From Vanilla planifolia (Eukaryota; Streptophyta; Magnoliopsida; Asparagales; Orchidaceae): 64,000 nt of DNA. Below the pieces are notes generated by a model, which saw only the letters and a program-made list of their open reading frames with translations, was not told the origin of the DNA and did no database searches. The stretch is taken from NCBI GenBank assembly GCA_023846275.1, contig JAIUJO010000290.1, positions 37,501 to 101,500 on the forward strand, given 5' to 3'. This document shows positions 44,456 to 53,565 of the stretch, one piece after another (positions within the stretch are counted from its first letter, which is position 1; the number at the start of each line of letters is the position of its first letter). A program made the translations under genes and the position numbers.

Positions 44456-46345
44456 CATTTAATTTTTTTATAAGATGATTTTATTATGAGAAGAAAAAGC
44501 AAAAACAATCATTAATAACAATTATTTAATGTTTTTTAAAATTTTTTAATTATTTTTGAAAAGATAATATTTTTAACAAAAATATCAATTATATGAATTT
44601 TACTTAATAAGATTAATAACTCTTAATAAAAACTACAATTTTAATTCTCATAATTATTATTCTTACCCTTTCAAGTCCTTATTTGAAAATAAAGCTAATC
44701 ATGTTATGAATAATTATAATTAATAAATCAAACATTTAACAATAAGTTAATTCAATTACTATTAATTATTGACTCATAACGTAACATTCGTTAGCATAAT
44801 TAATATTTAAATTCAATATATTTTTGCACTAAAAGAATTATTACTTATTTATGTAAATAATTCTTAGTTATTACATATTGTCAGTAATAATTATTTCTAG
44901 TCAATAATACTTTATGAATTAGAGTTAAGAGCAACTGTTAATGATATTATTGACCATAACTGAGAGCAATTGCTCTAACCATCGTTTATGTGTGAAGATG
45001 TTAGTTATAACTCTAATATTCTTACACATACAACTAATTATTTTTAATGTAACAATTTCTATTGTTATTATCTTTTTTTGTGATACAAAAATTATTTTAA
45101 GATGAAAATTACTTTAATTTCTAAGAATATAATGAAAATTATTTTATACATGAAAACTCTTGTAACTAAATATTGTAGATATGAAAACTTATTCTTAAGA
45201 ATAATATGAAGAACAATAAAAATTATCAATTATCAAATAAGAATAACTAAAATGAATAAGTTTATAGTAAGGATAACAGGAAAAGAACAAATACAAACCT
45301 TTAGTACATCACCCTTTAATTTTTAAAATGAATTATTTAACAAAAATGAAGAAATAATGAATTGAAAAGTAATAATTTTATATCTTACTATTATGATATT
45401 CTTAGCAAATACTAATTGAGTCTCAAATTTTTAAAATCAATGTTATTAATTGTTAAAAATAATAATATTTATAATCTATGTTGTTTTAAAAATGGTCAAA
45501 ATAATTAGTAGGAATTCTTTTCAATGTTTTATATTACATATTCTTATTAATGCTAATTTGATTGAGAAATATGAAGTTAAGTAATTACAAAAAGTTGATT
45601 GACAAGAAAAATAAGAAAATGTAATCACAAAAAAAAAACTAAAACTAGAGAATAATAATAAGAAATATAGCAATAAATGAAAGAATAATATAAAATTTTG
45701 AAAAAAAACATTTGAAAATAAGTACAAGAATAAAAGAAACTTGAAGAGAGTTATTATGAATAAGAAAAAATGCAAAAAGGAAAAAAATAATATCACCACT
45801 TAAAAAGATTTAATATAAACTTTCCTTAAATTAATAGTATTATTAATATTATTATAACTATTATTATTATTGTTATTATTATTATTATCATCATTATTTA
45901 TGATTCTAATAATTATTTTTACTAATTTCATAATATAATAATTTTTTTTATTATTATATGTTTTGTGTTAAGAAATTAACAAAATCATTCTTATTAATAA
46001 AATGCATTAATTACGCAATAATATATTTTAATTATGAATGTGTAATAGAATTAATTATTCATATTAATAAAAATATGAAAAATCTAATTTTAATAATATA
46101 TTTTTAATTATTTTGTTCTAAATAAATTTGTTATTTCTATTTCAATTTATAGCTAATATTTATTACAATAGTAAATATAATTTATATTTTTTTTGTTTTC
46201 TTTAATTTTAAATGTATTTTAAAATAATTAAAAAGTAATTAAGGATTTTTAAACTTAAATATAATAGTAATTAAAAAAAATTTTTTTTTAATAGTTTTAA
46301 TTTATTAATCAAATTATTCTTCTTCCTATTTATACCATGTTTTGT
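44456..46345. repeat. AT-rich repeat block A2, related to A1
   Basis: AT-rich non-coding DNA with the same vocabulary as A1. The phrases tctcataattattattctta (about 44,645) and tagcataattaatatttaaa (about 44,793) match A1 phrases in order and spacing. A short purine-rich patch interrupts it at about 45,600-45,790. No gene is seen; the minus-strand Phe/Leu-rich frames are composition artefacts. Confidence 0.6.
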
Positions 46346-47935
46346 ATTCTATTCCTTCATTCTCCTATCAAATATGATATTGAAGATTAAGAAATAATGA
46401 ATGTCTAAAAAGGAGGGAGAGAGAGATAGAGAGAGAAAGAGGGAGAGAAATAAAGAAGAAATAGAAAATTGGAAATGCGGTGAAATAAAGTGAATGTAGA
46501 CTATATATATAGGTAAATAAAAAGAAAAGTTTGAGAGAAAAATGATAAAAATTATGGGAGATAGATAACCAGAGAGACAATGCATGATAAAGTGAGAGAG
46601 GTAATCAGTGAGAGGGAAAGATAGAATAGAATGAGAAAGAAATAAGAAAGAAATAGGGACAATAAAAAAACAAAAGAGTGAAGATAAGGAAAGTGAGTGA
46701 GAGAGTGAGGCAGATTTATAATGAGATAACTATTAAGACTAATAGAAATGGAAAAGAGGGGAAGTTACATCAATTGATCAGAATATATGATTGGAGTGAT
46801 AAGTGGGGAAAGAGAAGGGGTTGTGAGATGAAATAGAATGGGCAAAGAAGATAGCAATATAAATAAATATAGGGAAGGAGAAAGTGTTAGAGAGAACAAG
46901 ATAAAAGAGAGAAATTAATGATAAATAAAAATGGAGGAAAGAAATAGATAAAGGGTTTGATATGTATGAAATGGAATATGAGGAGGATATAGATAGAAGA
47001 GAACCGGGGAAAGTAAATCGATCGAGATTGGCAAAGAATGAAATAAATAAACATAAATGTGACAAAGTGTAGGAAATAAAATAAGAGGCTAAGATAAAGA
47101 TAAAAATGGACATGTAAACATAAGTTATGTTTGAGGTAGACATTAGCAAGAATAGAGATATAAATACATTATAATGAAAGGTAGAAATTAAGAAGAATAA
47201 AAAAAGAGAGAAAATAGGAGGATACGAAAGATAAAGGCTTTGTCAAAGAATATAGGAAACAAAGAGAGACAATATAGATTGAGACATAAAAACTTAGCTA
47301 AATAATAAAAGAAAGATAAATAGATAAAAATTTAGGGGAAATAAATAAACAAATGAAGAAAGAGTTCACGAAGAGTGTGAAAATAAAAACATTTTAGAAA
47401 TAAGTTAGAGAATGAATATGATTGAGAAATTGAGGAGATAGATGATAGAGTGAAGTATAAGAATAAAGATAAAGAGAAAGGCAGATTAAATAGATAATGT
47501 GTCAGATTGATACATAAAGAGATGGATAAAAAGTACAAAAAAAGTAGAAGAGAAGAGAGAGAAAGAACAGAAAGAGATAAAGAAGAAATAAAAAATATAC
47601 ATTGTGATATTGATGAGAAAATATAAAGATATAAAAATAAAAATAGAAAGAAAAGTAAACATGGAGGGGGAGAATGATATAATGTGGAAGAAATAGAAGG
47701 GACAAGGAGAGAAGTGTTGGAGAGATAGTTTATGAAAGAAAATGGAAGTGATAATATAGGATTTTTTTAATAAACAAAAGAGAAAAAAAGAGAGAATTAG
47801 AATGATAAAGTTCATTAAAGATATTAAGGAGAAAGATAAGAAAGAAAGAAGAGAGTGAGAGAGAGAGAAGATATAGAGAAGTGAGAGAGAATAAGGAAGG
47901 AAAAAGGACTATGAAGCTATGTTGTAGAGAGGCAT
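46346..47935. repeat. Polypurine block G3
   Basis: About 1.5 kb of + strand purine-rich sequence (gagagagaga, aaatagaaag, gataaagag). Its right end, ggaaggaaaaaggactatga, resembles the right end of G1 (gaaagaaaaaggacctttga). That suggests G1 and G3 are ends of copies of one larger repeat. Minus-strand frames up to 123 codons are Phe/Leu/Ser/Ile-rich translations of the tract and are not called as genes. Confidence 0.8.
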
Positions 47936-48029
47936 CAAAAAATTTTAAGAAATGATAATTTATAAGTGTTAGATCTTGTTATAAATAAAATAAACAGTAT
48001 TATAAGAAACAAAAACAACTATTAAAATT

Positions 48030-50608
48030 ATTATCTATTACATCGCCCTTATATTTAATGAGTCAAACTTTAAATGTTTAGCATGCCATTCTAATTGACT
48101 TATTTCGTGTGAATCAAGTGTAGTTTTTAATGAACAAGCCATGCACCTTAAAAGATGGTAAATTAGTAGTCTTCAAAGTACCTTGTAGTGTTCAGTATGT
48201 TTCAAGGATTGAATAGATGTGCACCAAGCTTTGGATAAGCTTTTCTTAGGTCATGCTTGCCTAATTGAGCAAGAAGTCACAAATTTTAAAGTTAGTAAAG
48301 TCAGATCAAGCTCGTTCAAGCTGCGAGTGAATCCTGAATTAGATTGAAGTTAAGGCATTGGATCGAGCCAAGAAGCACTCAAAATAATACGTATGTGTCA
48401 ACAAATATAAACCTATATATTTTGAGTGGGCCTAGAGGATGAATTATTGAATACCCAAAGGGGATGTAGCCCTATTTTAGCTCTAATTATTAAAAAAGTT
48501 CAAATTCTTATCTTTTCTTATAATTTGGGATTAAAACCTTGTGCCTATCTGCATCTAAAATTGAGAGTGCTCAGTGTCGTCTGAACATACAATTTTGTAA
48601 TCGCACGGTGGAGATGGCATCCACCTTTAAATAATGATCTCAGTAGATCCAACCATCTATTTGTTGAGCTAACCGAATGGTTACTACTTTATCCACTATG
48701 GTCGATTAATCTATTCAATGATTGTGATGTCGTCCAACTTCATCAGATGGTTATCTTTATTTCTACCAAAAATAATATATCCCTAATTTGATGGCCCACA
48801 TCTATTATGTTTGAATCATACAAATCTAGATCTAGTCTTTATTATACCATTGAATAATCAAATGATCCAAATCTCATCTTATTTGATCACATAACTAAGA
48901 TCCAACCAAACTTCATCTAAATGGCTCAAGTCAATAAATAACTCCAATAAATCTGGTCTAATAGCTCTAACCAATTGAGTCTAACAGATAATAAACTATT
49001 CATTATTATTGCTTTGCAACAACAATTTTTTAAGAATATTTTAAGAACTTTTTATGTAGTCTAGAAGTATCTTTTGAAATAGCATTTCACTCACTTTCAT
49101 ATAACCATGAAAAAATAATTTTTTAAAATTACCTAACCATGTGATTTACCTAGAGATTCATGTACAATGAAATCAAATCTTTCAGTGATCTTAGTAGTAA
49201 CCAAAGGAGAATGGCATAACCCCACATAAGCACATGCAATTACATTCATTATGGCATATCTCTAAGTAAATTTAATCATGTTATGAATTTGCATGCTACA
49301 CATGAAGTTGGAAAAAAAATTAGAAGTTACTTCTGAAGGCACTTCACTAGTAAAAGAAACTAAAATAAATCTTGTTACACTTGATTACGAGTTATCTAGA
49401 ATGGATTTGAGAGAAAATATAAAAATGTTTATGTGATTTACTAATATTACTAATTGATTATTAGAACTTTGAAAAGTACTTTCTAATGTATATCTTGTAA
49501 AAAAAGTATTAAGGATTCTACCAAAGAGTATGATCCTCATGTCACAGTAATAAGAACAACCAAAGACATTAATAAGCTCACACTAGATGAGCTACTTGGA
49601 GAATTATTAAAAGCTAAAATTGAGATGACTAGAAGGGTTGAAGAGGAGGCCTCCACTTGTAAGCCAAAGAATGGAGAAAGAATATACAAGCCTTTTGCAT
49701 TTAAAGCAAACAAAAAAGATTTAGATGAGGTATCGATCTCTTGTATGTATTTAGAGGAAGAGGCAAATTTTTATGTTAAAGTTTTAGCAAAAAAATTTGG
49801 CAAAACGTTTTGTAAATACAAATTAGAAAAAGAAGAAAAAAAGGGAGAAGATGAAGGCATTGAGATATTATGATTATGATTAAACTAGCCATATTAGATC
49901 CAATGGCCCATAACTTAAAAAACTAAATGAAAAGATCAAAAAAAGATGAAAGTCTTTCAAGCTAATTGGAGTGCTTCAGAATATTCTAACTCCACAACTT
50001 CAAATATCTAGGAAGAAGTGTTGTGTGATGATTCAAGCACATCTAGTGAAGCAGAAGAAGAAGTGAATGAGGTCAACAGTTGGTCTCGTGATGTTCTTAA
50101 AAGTCATTACATGTAAATTATTTGAGCTTTAAGTTCCTTAATGTGTGCACATAAAAACATAAAAAAGTTTTACAAAGAAAAGGTTGATCTTATAGACTTT
50201 TCATGAAAGAAGATGAGAAAAAGGAAATAAAAATGCTTCAAATTTGTGATGAAACAATTTCATCATTATTGAGAATAATTCCTTGAAAAAGAAAATTACT
50301 AATTTAAAAACAAAACTTCACCTTCTTGAACATGAAAAATTTTCTATTGCTTCAGGTGGTGTTCATTTTTCCAACCAAAAGAATGTCTTTTTTTTCAATA
50401 CATGCAAAACATTTCAAATATTACGTGCTTTCATTGTTGTGGAAAAAGACATACCATTAAAGATTGTAAAATTAAAAAAAAACATTTCTAGTTCATAATC
50501 TTGTTTTAGATGGGTAATAAAAATGATTATGTCAATACTCCTTTAATGAATATTGATGCTCAATAAAAGCTTTCTTGGGTTCCTTAGGTTACAAAATAAA
50601 AAAATTAG
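48030..50608 (+). mobile_element. Ty1-copia fossil, left part: LTR-like end and gag
   Basis: 48,035 to about 48,800 is LTR-like and shares scattered words with the LTR at 41,592 (a diverged start, then agccatg, gtcttcaa, caagcttt). gag follows: a UBN2-type capsid segment at about 49,330-49,640, a charged linker at about 49,625-49,880 and about 50,000-50,120, and a zinc-knuckle-like Cys/His segment near 50,400-50,500. A basic W-V-P linker typical of Sirevirus gag ends at about 50,600. The copy is broken in many places and looks ancient. At about 50,608 it is interrupted by foreign GC-richer DNA and resumes as pol after about 53,565. Confidence 0.7.
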
Positions 50609-50799
50609 CCGCCCCGTTCTCTCTTTGTTTTTTCACCCTCGTGGACAAATCAGGGAAGTTAAAGAACGAGGCGGTTTAGGCTGGCGAAGTAGACAGCAAG
50701 TGCCTACCCGCCCCGTCAAAGTACTATGTTGAGTAGCGTGCCCTACTGCAATAAGGTTTTCCCTGGCTGACTTGAAAACTCTTTTTCGCCAGAGGTCTT

Positions 50800-50825
50800 C
50801 CCCAGAGGGGGCCCCCGTAGGGGAA
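50800..50825 (+). repeat. Short dispersed repeat, copy 1 (GGGGGCCCC type)
   Basis: Contains agagggggcccccgtagggg followed by aac. It shares the core AGGGGGCCCC, a short spacer, then AGGGGAAC or TGGGGAAC with the copies at 51,814 and 52,048. The core is a palindrome able to form a short hairpin. Confidence 0.6.
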
Positions 50826-51355
50826 CTTTTGAATAGGGAGCACCGAGATTCATTCACTTGCATTCCTGCTAGCACTACAAAAAGCTTCGGTCTTCATGCC
50901 CCAAAGGACTCTTTGCAGCCTTTCCTCAGGTTCGTAGAGTCGGGTTTCCCATTTACCCACAACGGAGGAGCCGCCACCACAAACCAAAAACAAAAACCAG
51001 GCAGGCGGCCACGGTTCATAATACACTCTTCACACAACAAATCCACTTTGAAGTTGACTTATTCGCTCGGCCAATCGTCAGAATGTGTATGAGATACCAT
51101 AGGGGACCCAATATCTTAATAGCACCCTTGTCTAAAGCTTCGAATGGACTTAATATCCAAAAACACAGGAACGATCTGACTAGAAAGTCATTCAAAACTT
51201 GATCGAAGAACCAGTGTTTATTGAAGAAGCAATAGAGTCGATTACAAAAAGGTACTAGTTTGAAAGGCTCATTGGAATTGATCCGCTATAGGATTGACAT
51301 TATACGATAGAAAAAACGCCTAAAGTACTTGAAAGAATAGGTATGCAGTTTGGTA

Positions 51356-51754
51356 ATGGATGGAGCAGTAAACTCGAATTCGGCAAGAATCTCATTTTTT
51401 TGTAGTAAAAAGGGGGATTTGGCCCAAAAATTGGATAGGGGTCACGACGCAGCCGGGCATCTGCTGCTTATTCAGGTGCCCCCCGAACTGCGCAAAATGG
51501 TTTCCTATTACACAGCTCAACAAACTCTTGCCTGGGGTGGGTGGGGGTACCTATTCTTCGTCAGGGGTACGGCACGCATAGAGGGGGGCCTTCGGTTTGC
51601 TGTGTGGACTTCCAATGCATTTCCAAATGGAACCCAGCTCCGCTCCACCGAGCAATATGGAAAGAACCACAGGAGGCAGACATTAGAGTATAGCCAAGAG
51701 GTTTTGATCGTCTGTAAAGAACCTAACGAAATACCGTACTCCAAAGTGCACTGA
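51356..51754 (+). CDS. Unrecognised 132-codon reading frame in the organellar insert
   Basis: The longest open frame in the insert, counted from the ATG at 51,356 (an upstream TTG at 51,350 is in frame) to a TGA at 51,752. The product would be mixed-composition and soluble-looking. It has a basic Lys/Asp/Arg start (KKGDLAQKLDRGHD), a Gly/Trp-rich centre (LAWGGWGYLFFVRGTARIEG) and a polar end (EYSQEVLIVCKEPNEIPYSK). I see no signal peptide, no clear membrane segment and no motif I know. It does not match the mitochondrial ribosomal, respiratory or cytochrome c maturation proteins I can recall. It could be a remnant of an unfamiliar organellar ORF, or chance openness in GC-rich DNA. As a nuclear copy it is unlikely to be expressed. 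The next dispersed repeat follows 60 bp downstream. Confidence 0.25.
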   Translation: MDGAVNSNSARISFFCSKKGDLAQKLDRGHDAAGHLLLIQVPPELRKMVSYYTAQQTLAWGGWGYLFFVRGTARIEGGLRFAVWTSNAFPNGTQLRSTEQYGKNHRRQTLEYSQEVLIVCKEPNEIPYSKVH

Positions 51755-51813
51755 GGGTTTTGTTTGAAGAACACTTGACCTTACCCGAGGCCGGGGCACG
51801 ATATGGTCAATAT

Positions 51814-51839
51814 GGTCCGGGGGCCCCGTTTAGGGGAAC
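51814..51839 (+). repeat. Short dispersed repeat, copy 2
   Basis: Reads ggtccgggggccccgtttag then gggaac. It has the same GGGGGCCCC palindrome and trailing AGGGGAAC as copy 1, with a 3-4 bp spacer. Confidence 0.6.
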
Positions 51840-52047
51840 TAGAGATGTGAACTTCTGAATTGATTCTGAGTCAGAAGGAGAAATGCACTGGAGTACTGAC
51901 GTATATCATGCGCCCGAATATCCATATAGTAATGTTCATCTATTCTATTCTATTACCAAAAACAAGTCATTTCCAGTTGCTTTCTTTCGGAAGAGAACTC
52001 TGTTTTCCAGCAAAAACAAACCAGTTGTAGTAGGAATTCCAGTCAAG

Positions 52048-52077
52048 AACCCCAAAGGGGGCCCCACTATGGGGAAC
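52048..52077 (+). repeat. Short dispersed repeat, copy 3
   Basis: Reads aaccccaaagggggccccac then tatggggaac. It has the same core and tail. Weaker relatives occur at 51,097-51,111 (ccataggggaccca), 52,553-52,572 (gaccccagagggtcccccta) and 53,231-53,260 (ccatggggtcccccatagg). Confidence 0.6.
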
Positions 52078-52945
52078 GAAGACCGAAGGGATGGGCTGAG
52101 GCCTCCCATTCCTAATTCGAAAGACCTCTGGGGATCTTGATATGGGGATCTTTTTCAGATGTACATTCTCAAGAACTATATCAAAACAGATATCTATTAT
52201 TCTTGAGATTATATATTCATATTCATGATATTCATATGAATTTTTTAGTTTTCACCATCCTTCATCGAGCTGGGCTACGTCACTTCCCCCTCGGTCATCT
52301 CATCCTTTTTCCATCTCATTGACATTGACACGACCCTCTGATTTGCACAGACACCTGATTAGGTTGGCTTTTTCTACTTCCTTATACGCCATTTGGATTC
52401 AGAGAGGAATGCAAGGCAAGGGTTTTTGATAGGGGTGCTCACTCCACCACTTCCTATCATCAAGGAGATCTTTGGCAGATCTGGGTTTGGCTCTAGAGGC
52501 TGAAGGTGGAGTCCTGATGTTCTTAATGAGCTCAAGGTTCAATTTCAAAAGAGACCCCAGAGGGTCCCCCTATTTGTACTTACCTACTCTTCTGGGATGA
52601 TGTTGGTTTTCTAGGCTCTCTTCTCCTCAAGCTGCTGGACTTAGGCCTGGTTGGGTTCCTCTGGCTAGTGGCCTTGGGGATGATGGTGCCTCCGGCCCGG
52701 CCGATGTTCGCTATTTGGTTCCACTCGTTCCTCCAGCTGGTGTCGCGCCCTTCCCTCTTTATGCACCCTTTAGCATGCTTCTTTTGTCGGTCGTTTTGGT
52801 GCCCACGGTAGTTTAGTTTGCTGATTTCTCTAGCTTGTAGGCGCATTTCACCAACATGTTCTCTTTCAATCTATATGCTTTGCTTAGCTAGGAATTCCCC
52901 AAAAAAACCAATAGCGGTTTGTCCTAGGTTACCTATATCAATTGA

Positions 52946-53024
52946 GAAGGTATAACTCAGTCGATTAGAGTGCGAGACTTTTCTTTTCATATCGAGGTCG
53001 TAGGTTAGAATCCTACTACCTGAG
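52946..53024 (+). pseudogene. tRNA-Lys-like gene with an expanded anticodon loop
   Basis: The D-arm (ACTC...GAGT in aactcagtcgattagagt) and T-arm (GTAGG, loop TTAGAAT, CCTAC) are clear. The inner five pairs of the acceptor (AGGTA with TACCT) are intact and the outer two do not pair. The anticodon stem CGAGA/TATCG encloses 12 nt (52,978-52,989) because CTTTT is present twice. With one CTTTT the loop would be CTTTTCA, anticodon UUU (Lys). Similarity is to bacterial or organellar tRNA-Lys (GACTTTT...GGTCGTAGGTT). The loop duplication makes a working tRNA unlikely. Confidence 0.5.
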
Positions 53025-53039
53025 TCAAGTATCCTTATT

Positions 53040-53110
53040 CTAGAATGGGTTGAATCGAACAACCATTCTCATTATCAAAAAATGATGTCTTTCCATTAGA
53101 CGACATCGTC
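53040..53110 (-). tRNA. tRNA-Gln (anticodon UUG), organelle/bacterial type
   Basis: On the minus strand the D stem GTCT/AGAC and the anticodon stem TCATT/AATGA pair perfectly around the loop TTTTGAT, with anticodon TTG. The T stem GGTTG/CAACC around TTCGATT is also perfect. Five of seven acceptor pairs hold (GACGATG with CATTCTA). The layout, including the TTTTGAT loop, is that of bacterial tRNA-Gln rather than the usual plastid form. It lies 15 bp from the Lys-like gene and 7 bp from the Thr-like gene, so the three form a tight cluster. As part of an organellar insert in nuclear DNA it is probably silent. Confidence 0.55.
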
Positions 53111-53117
53111 TTATTAC

Positions 53118-53189
53118 TGCCAACTACTAGAATCGAACTAGTGCCCAGTAATGACAAGTTACCTATTCTAACATTCCACTATCAGAATC
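53118..53189 (-). tRNA. tRNA-Thr-like gene (anticodon UGU), 5' half degraded
   Basis: On the minus strand the 3' half matches bacterial tRNA-Thr(UGU) closely: anticodon stem GGTAA/TTACT around CTTGTCA (anticodon TGT), T arm ACTAG, TTCGATT, CTAGT, then AGTTGGCA. The 5' acceptor expected to pair (GCCAACT) is absent, and the D arm (agtggaatgttagaata) pairs poorly, so the 5' half is degraded or was replaced. Probably non-functional. Confidence 0.45.
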
Positions 53190-53230
53190 GGGTATCCGGA
53201 TTCTAGTGAGGGATACAGGTACAGATTATG

Positions 53231-53260
53231 GCTCCATGGGGTCCCCCATAGGTAAGTTGG
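53231..53260. repeat. Weak copy of the short dispersed repeat
   Basis: ccatggggtcccccatagg has the same block of Gs followed by Cs and a trailing ATAGG, but lacks the GGGGAAC tail. It is listed as a diverged relative of copies 1-3. Confidence 0.35.
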
Positions 53261-53289
53261 AGGCTGGAGGAACACCAAGATTTCCAATG

Positions 53290-53447
53290 AAAAAAAACTT
53301 AAAAATTCGATTCAATTTATCGTAAAAGATTAGTGAACATGTTGGTGAACCGTATTCTAAAACATGGAACAAAATCATTGGCTTATCAAATTCTCTATCA
53401 AGCCGTGAAAAAGATTCCACAAAAGACAAACCAAAATCCGCTATCTT
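53290..53447 (+). pseudogene. rps7: Chloroplast rps7 fragment (N-terminal part)
   Basis: The translated stretch from about 53,303 reads [16 protein letters not shown] followed by [20 protein letters not shown] and [11 protein letters not shown]. This matches residues of about 12-62 of plastid ribosomal protein S7, which binds 16S rRNA in the 30S head. The first dozen codons are missing, and the similarity ends at about 53,447, well short of the usual length of about 155 residues. Several residues differ from typical plastid S7 (for example HGT for HGK and PQK for QQK), so the copy has been free to drift. It lies about 100 bp from the tRNA cluster. In plastids the gene neighbours rps12 and ndhB, which are not seen here. 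The piece therefore probably entered through mitochondrial DNA that had captured plastid sequence, although direct plastid-to-nucleus transfer is possible. Confidence 0.8.
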
Positions 53448-53450
53448 TTT

Positions 53451-53565
53451 GTAGTGTTCAGATAAGATATTTTAGAAATATTCTTAAGCTAGAAATAATA
53501 TACTTAGAAATTTTATATATAATAATTATATTTTATGATTACTATGATAAAATTTTATAATTTAC
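53451..53565. other. AT-rich junction filler
   Basis: About 115 bp of AT-rich sequence between the end of rps7 similarity and the first copia protease-like residues. It could be nuclear filler added at the insertion or degraded element sequence. No gene is seen. Confidence 0.4.

Larger units (their letters stand above)
50609..53450. other. Organelle-derived insert (probably mitochondrial DNA with a plastid piece)
   Basis: The block begins at ccgccccgttct after an A-rich copia stretch and has a far higher G+C than its surroundings. It carries three tRNA-like genes of bacterial/organelle type (52,946-53,189), a plastid rps7 fragment (53,290-53,447), and several copies of a short GGGGGCCCC-containing repeat. 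This mixture of sparse genes, tRNAs, captured plastid DNA and short dispersed repeats is typical of plant mitochondrial genomes, so a nuclear copy of mitochondrial DNA is the best guess. I could not recognise a mitochondrial protein gene by eye. The right edge is not sharp: AT-rich DNA of unclear origin fills 53,450-53,565. The block sits inside a copia fossil, between its gag and protease regions. About 50,609-51,350 and 51,840-52,940 show nothing else I can name. Confidence 0.65.

Noticed and set aside
45521-47815. Further minus-strand hydrophobic frames up to 123 codons
   Set aside because: Same cause: pyrimidine-rich complement of GA-rich repeat, with overlapping frames open together.
50800-52077. 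Identification of the GGGGGCCCC repeats as Cycas Bpu elements
   Set aside because: As I recall them, Bpu elements carry a Bpu10I site and different terminal repeats, which these copies lack.
52580-52846. Arg/Lys-rich 88-codon minus-strand frame in the organellar insert
   Set aside because: The opposite strand is open over the same stretch with equal plausibility, and I recognise neither product. It is not called as a gene.
53290-53560. A nuclear gene for a ribosomal protein S7
   Set aside because: Only the region of about residues 12-62 of plastid S7 is present, without a start or C-terminus. The frame then runs into unrelated AT-rich sequence.
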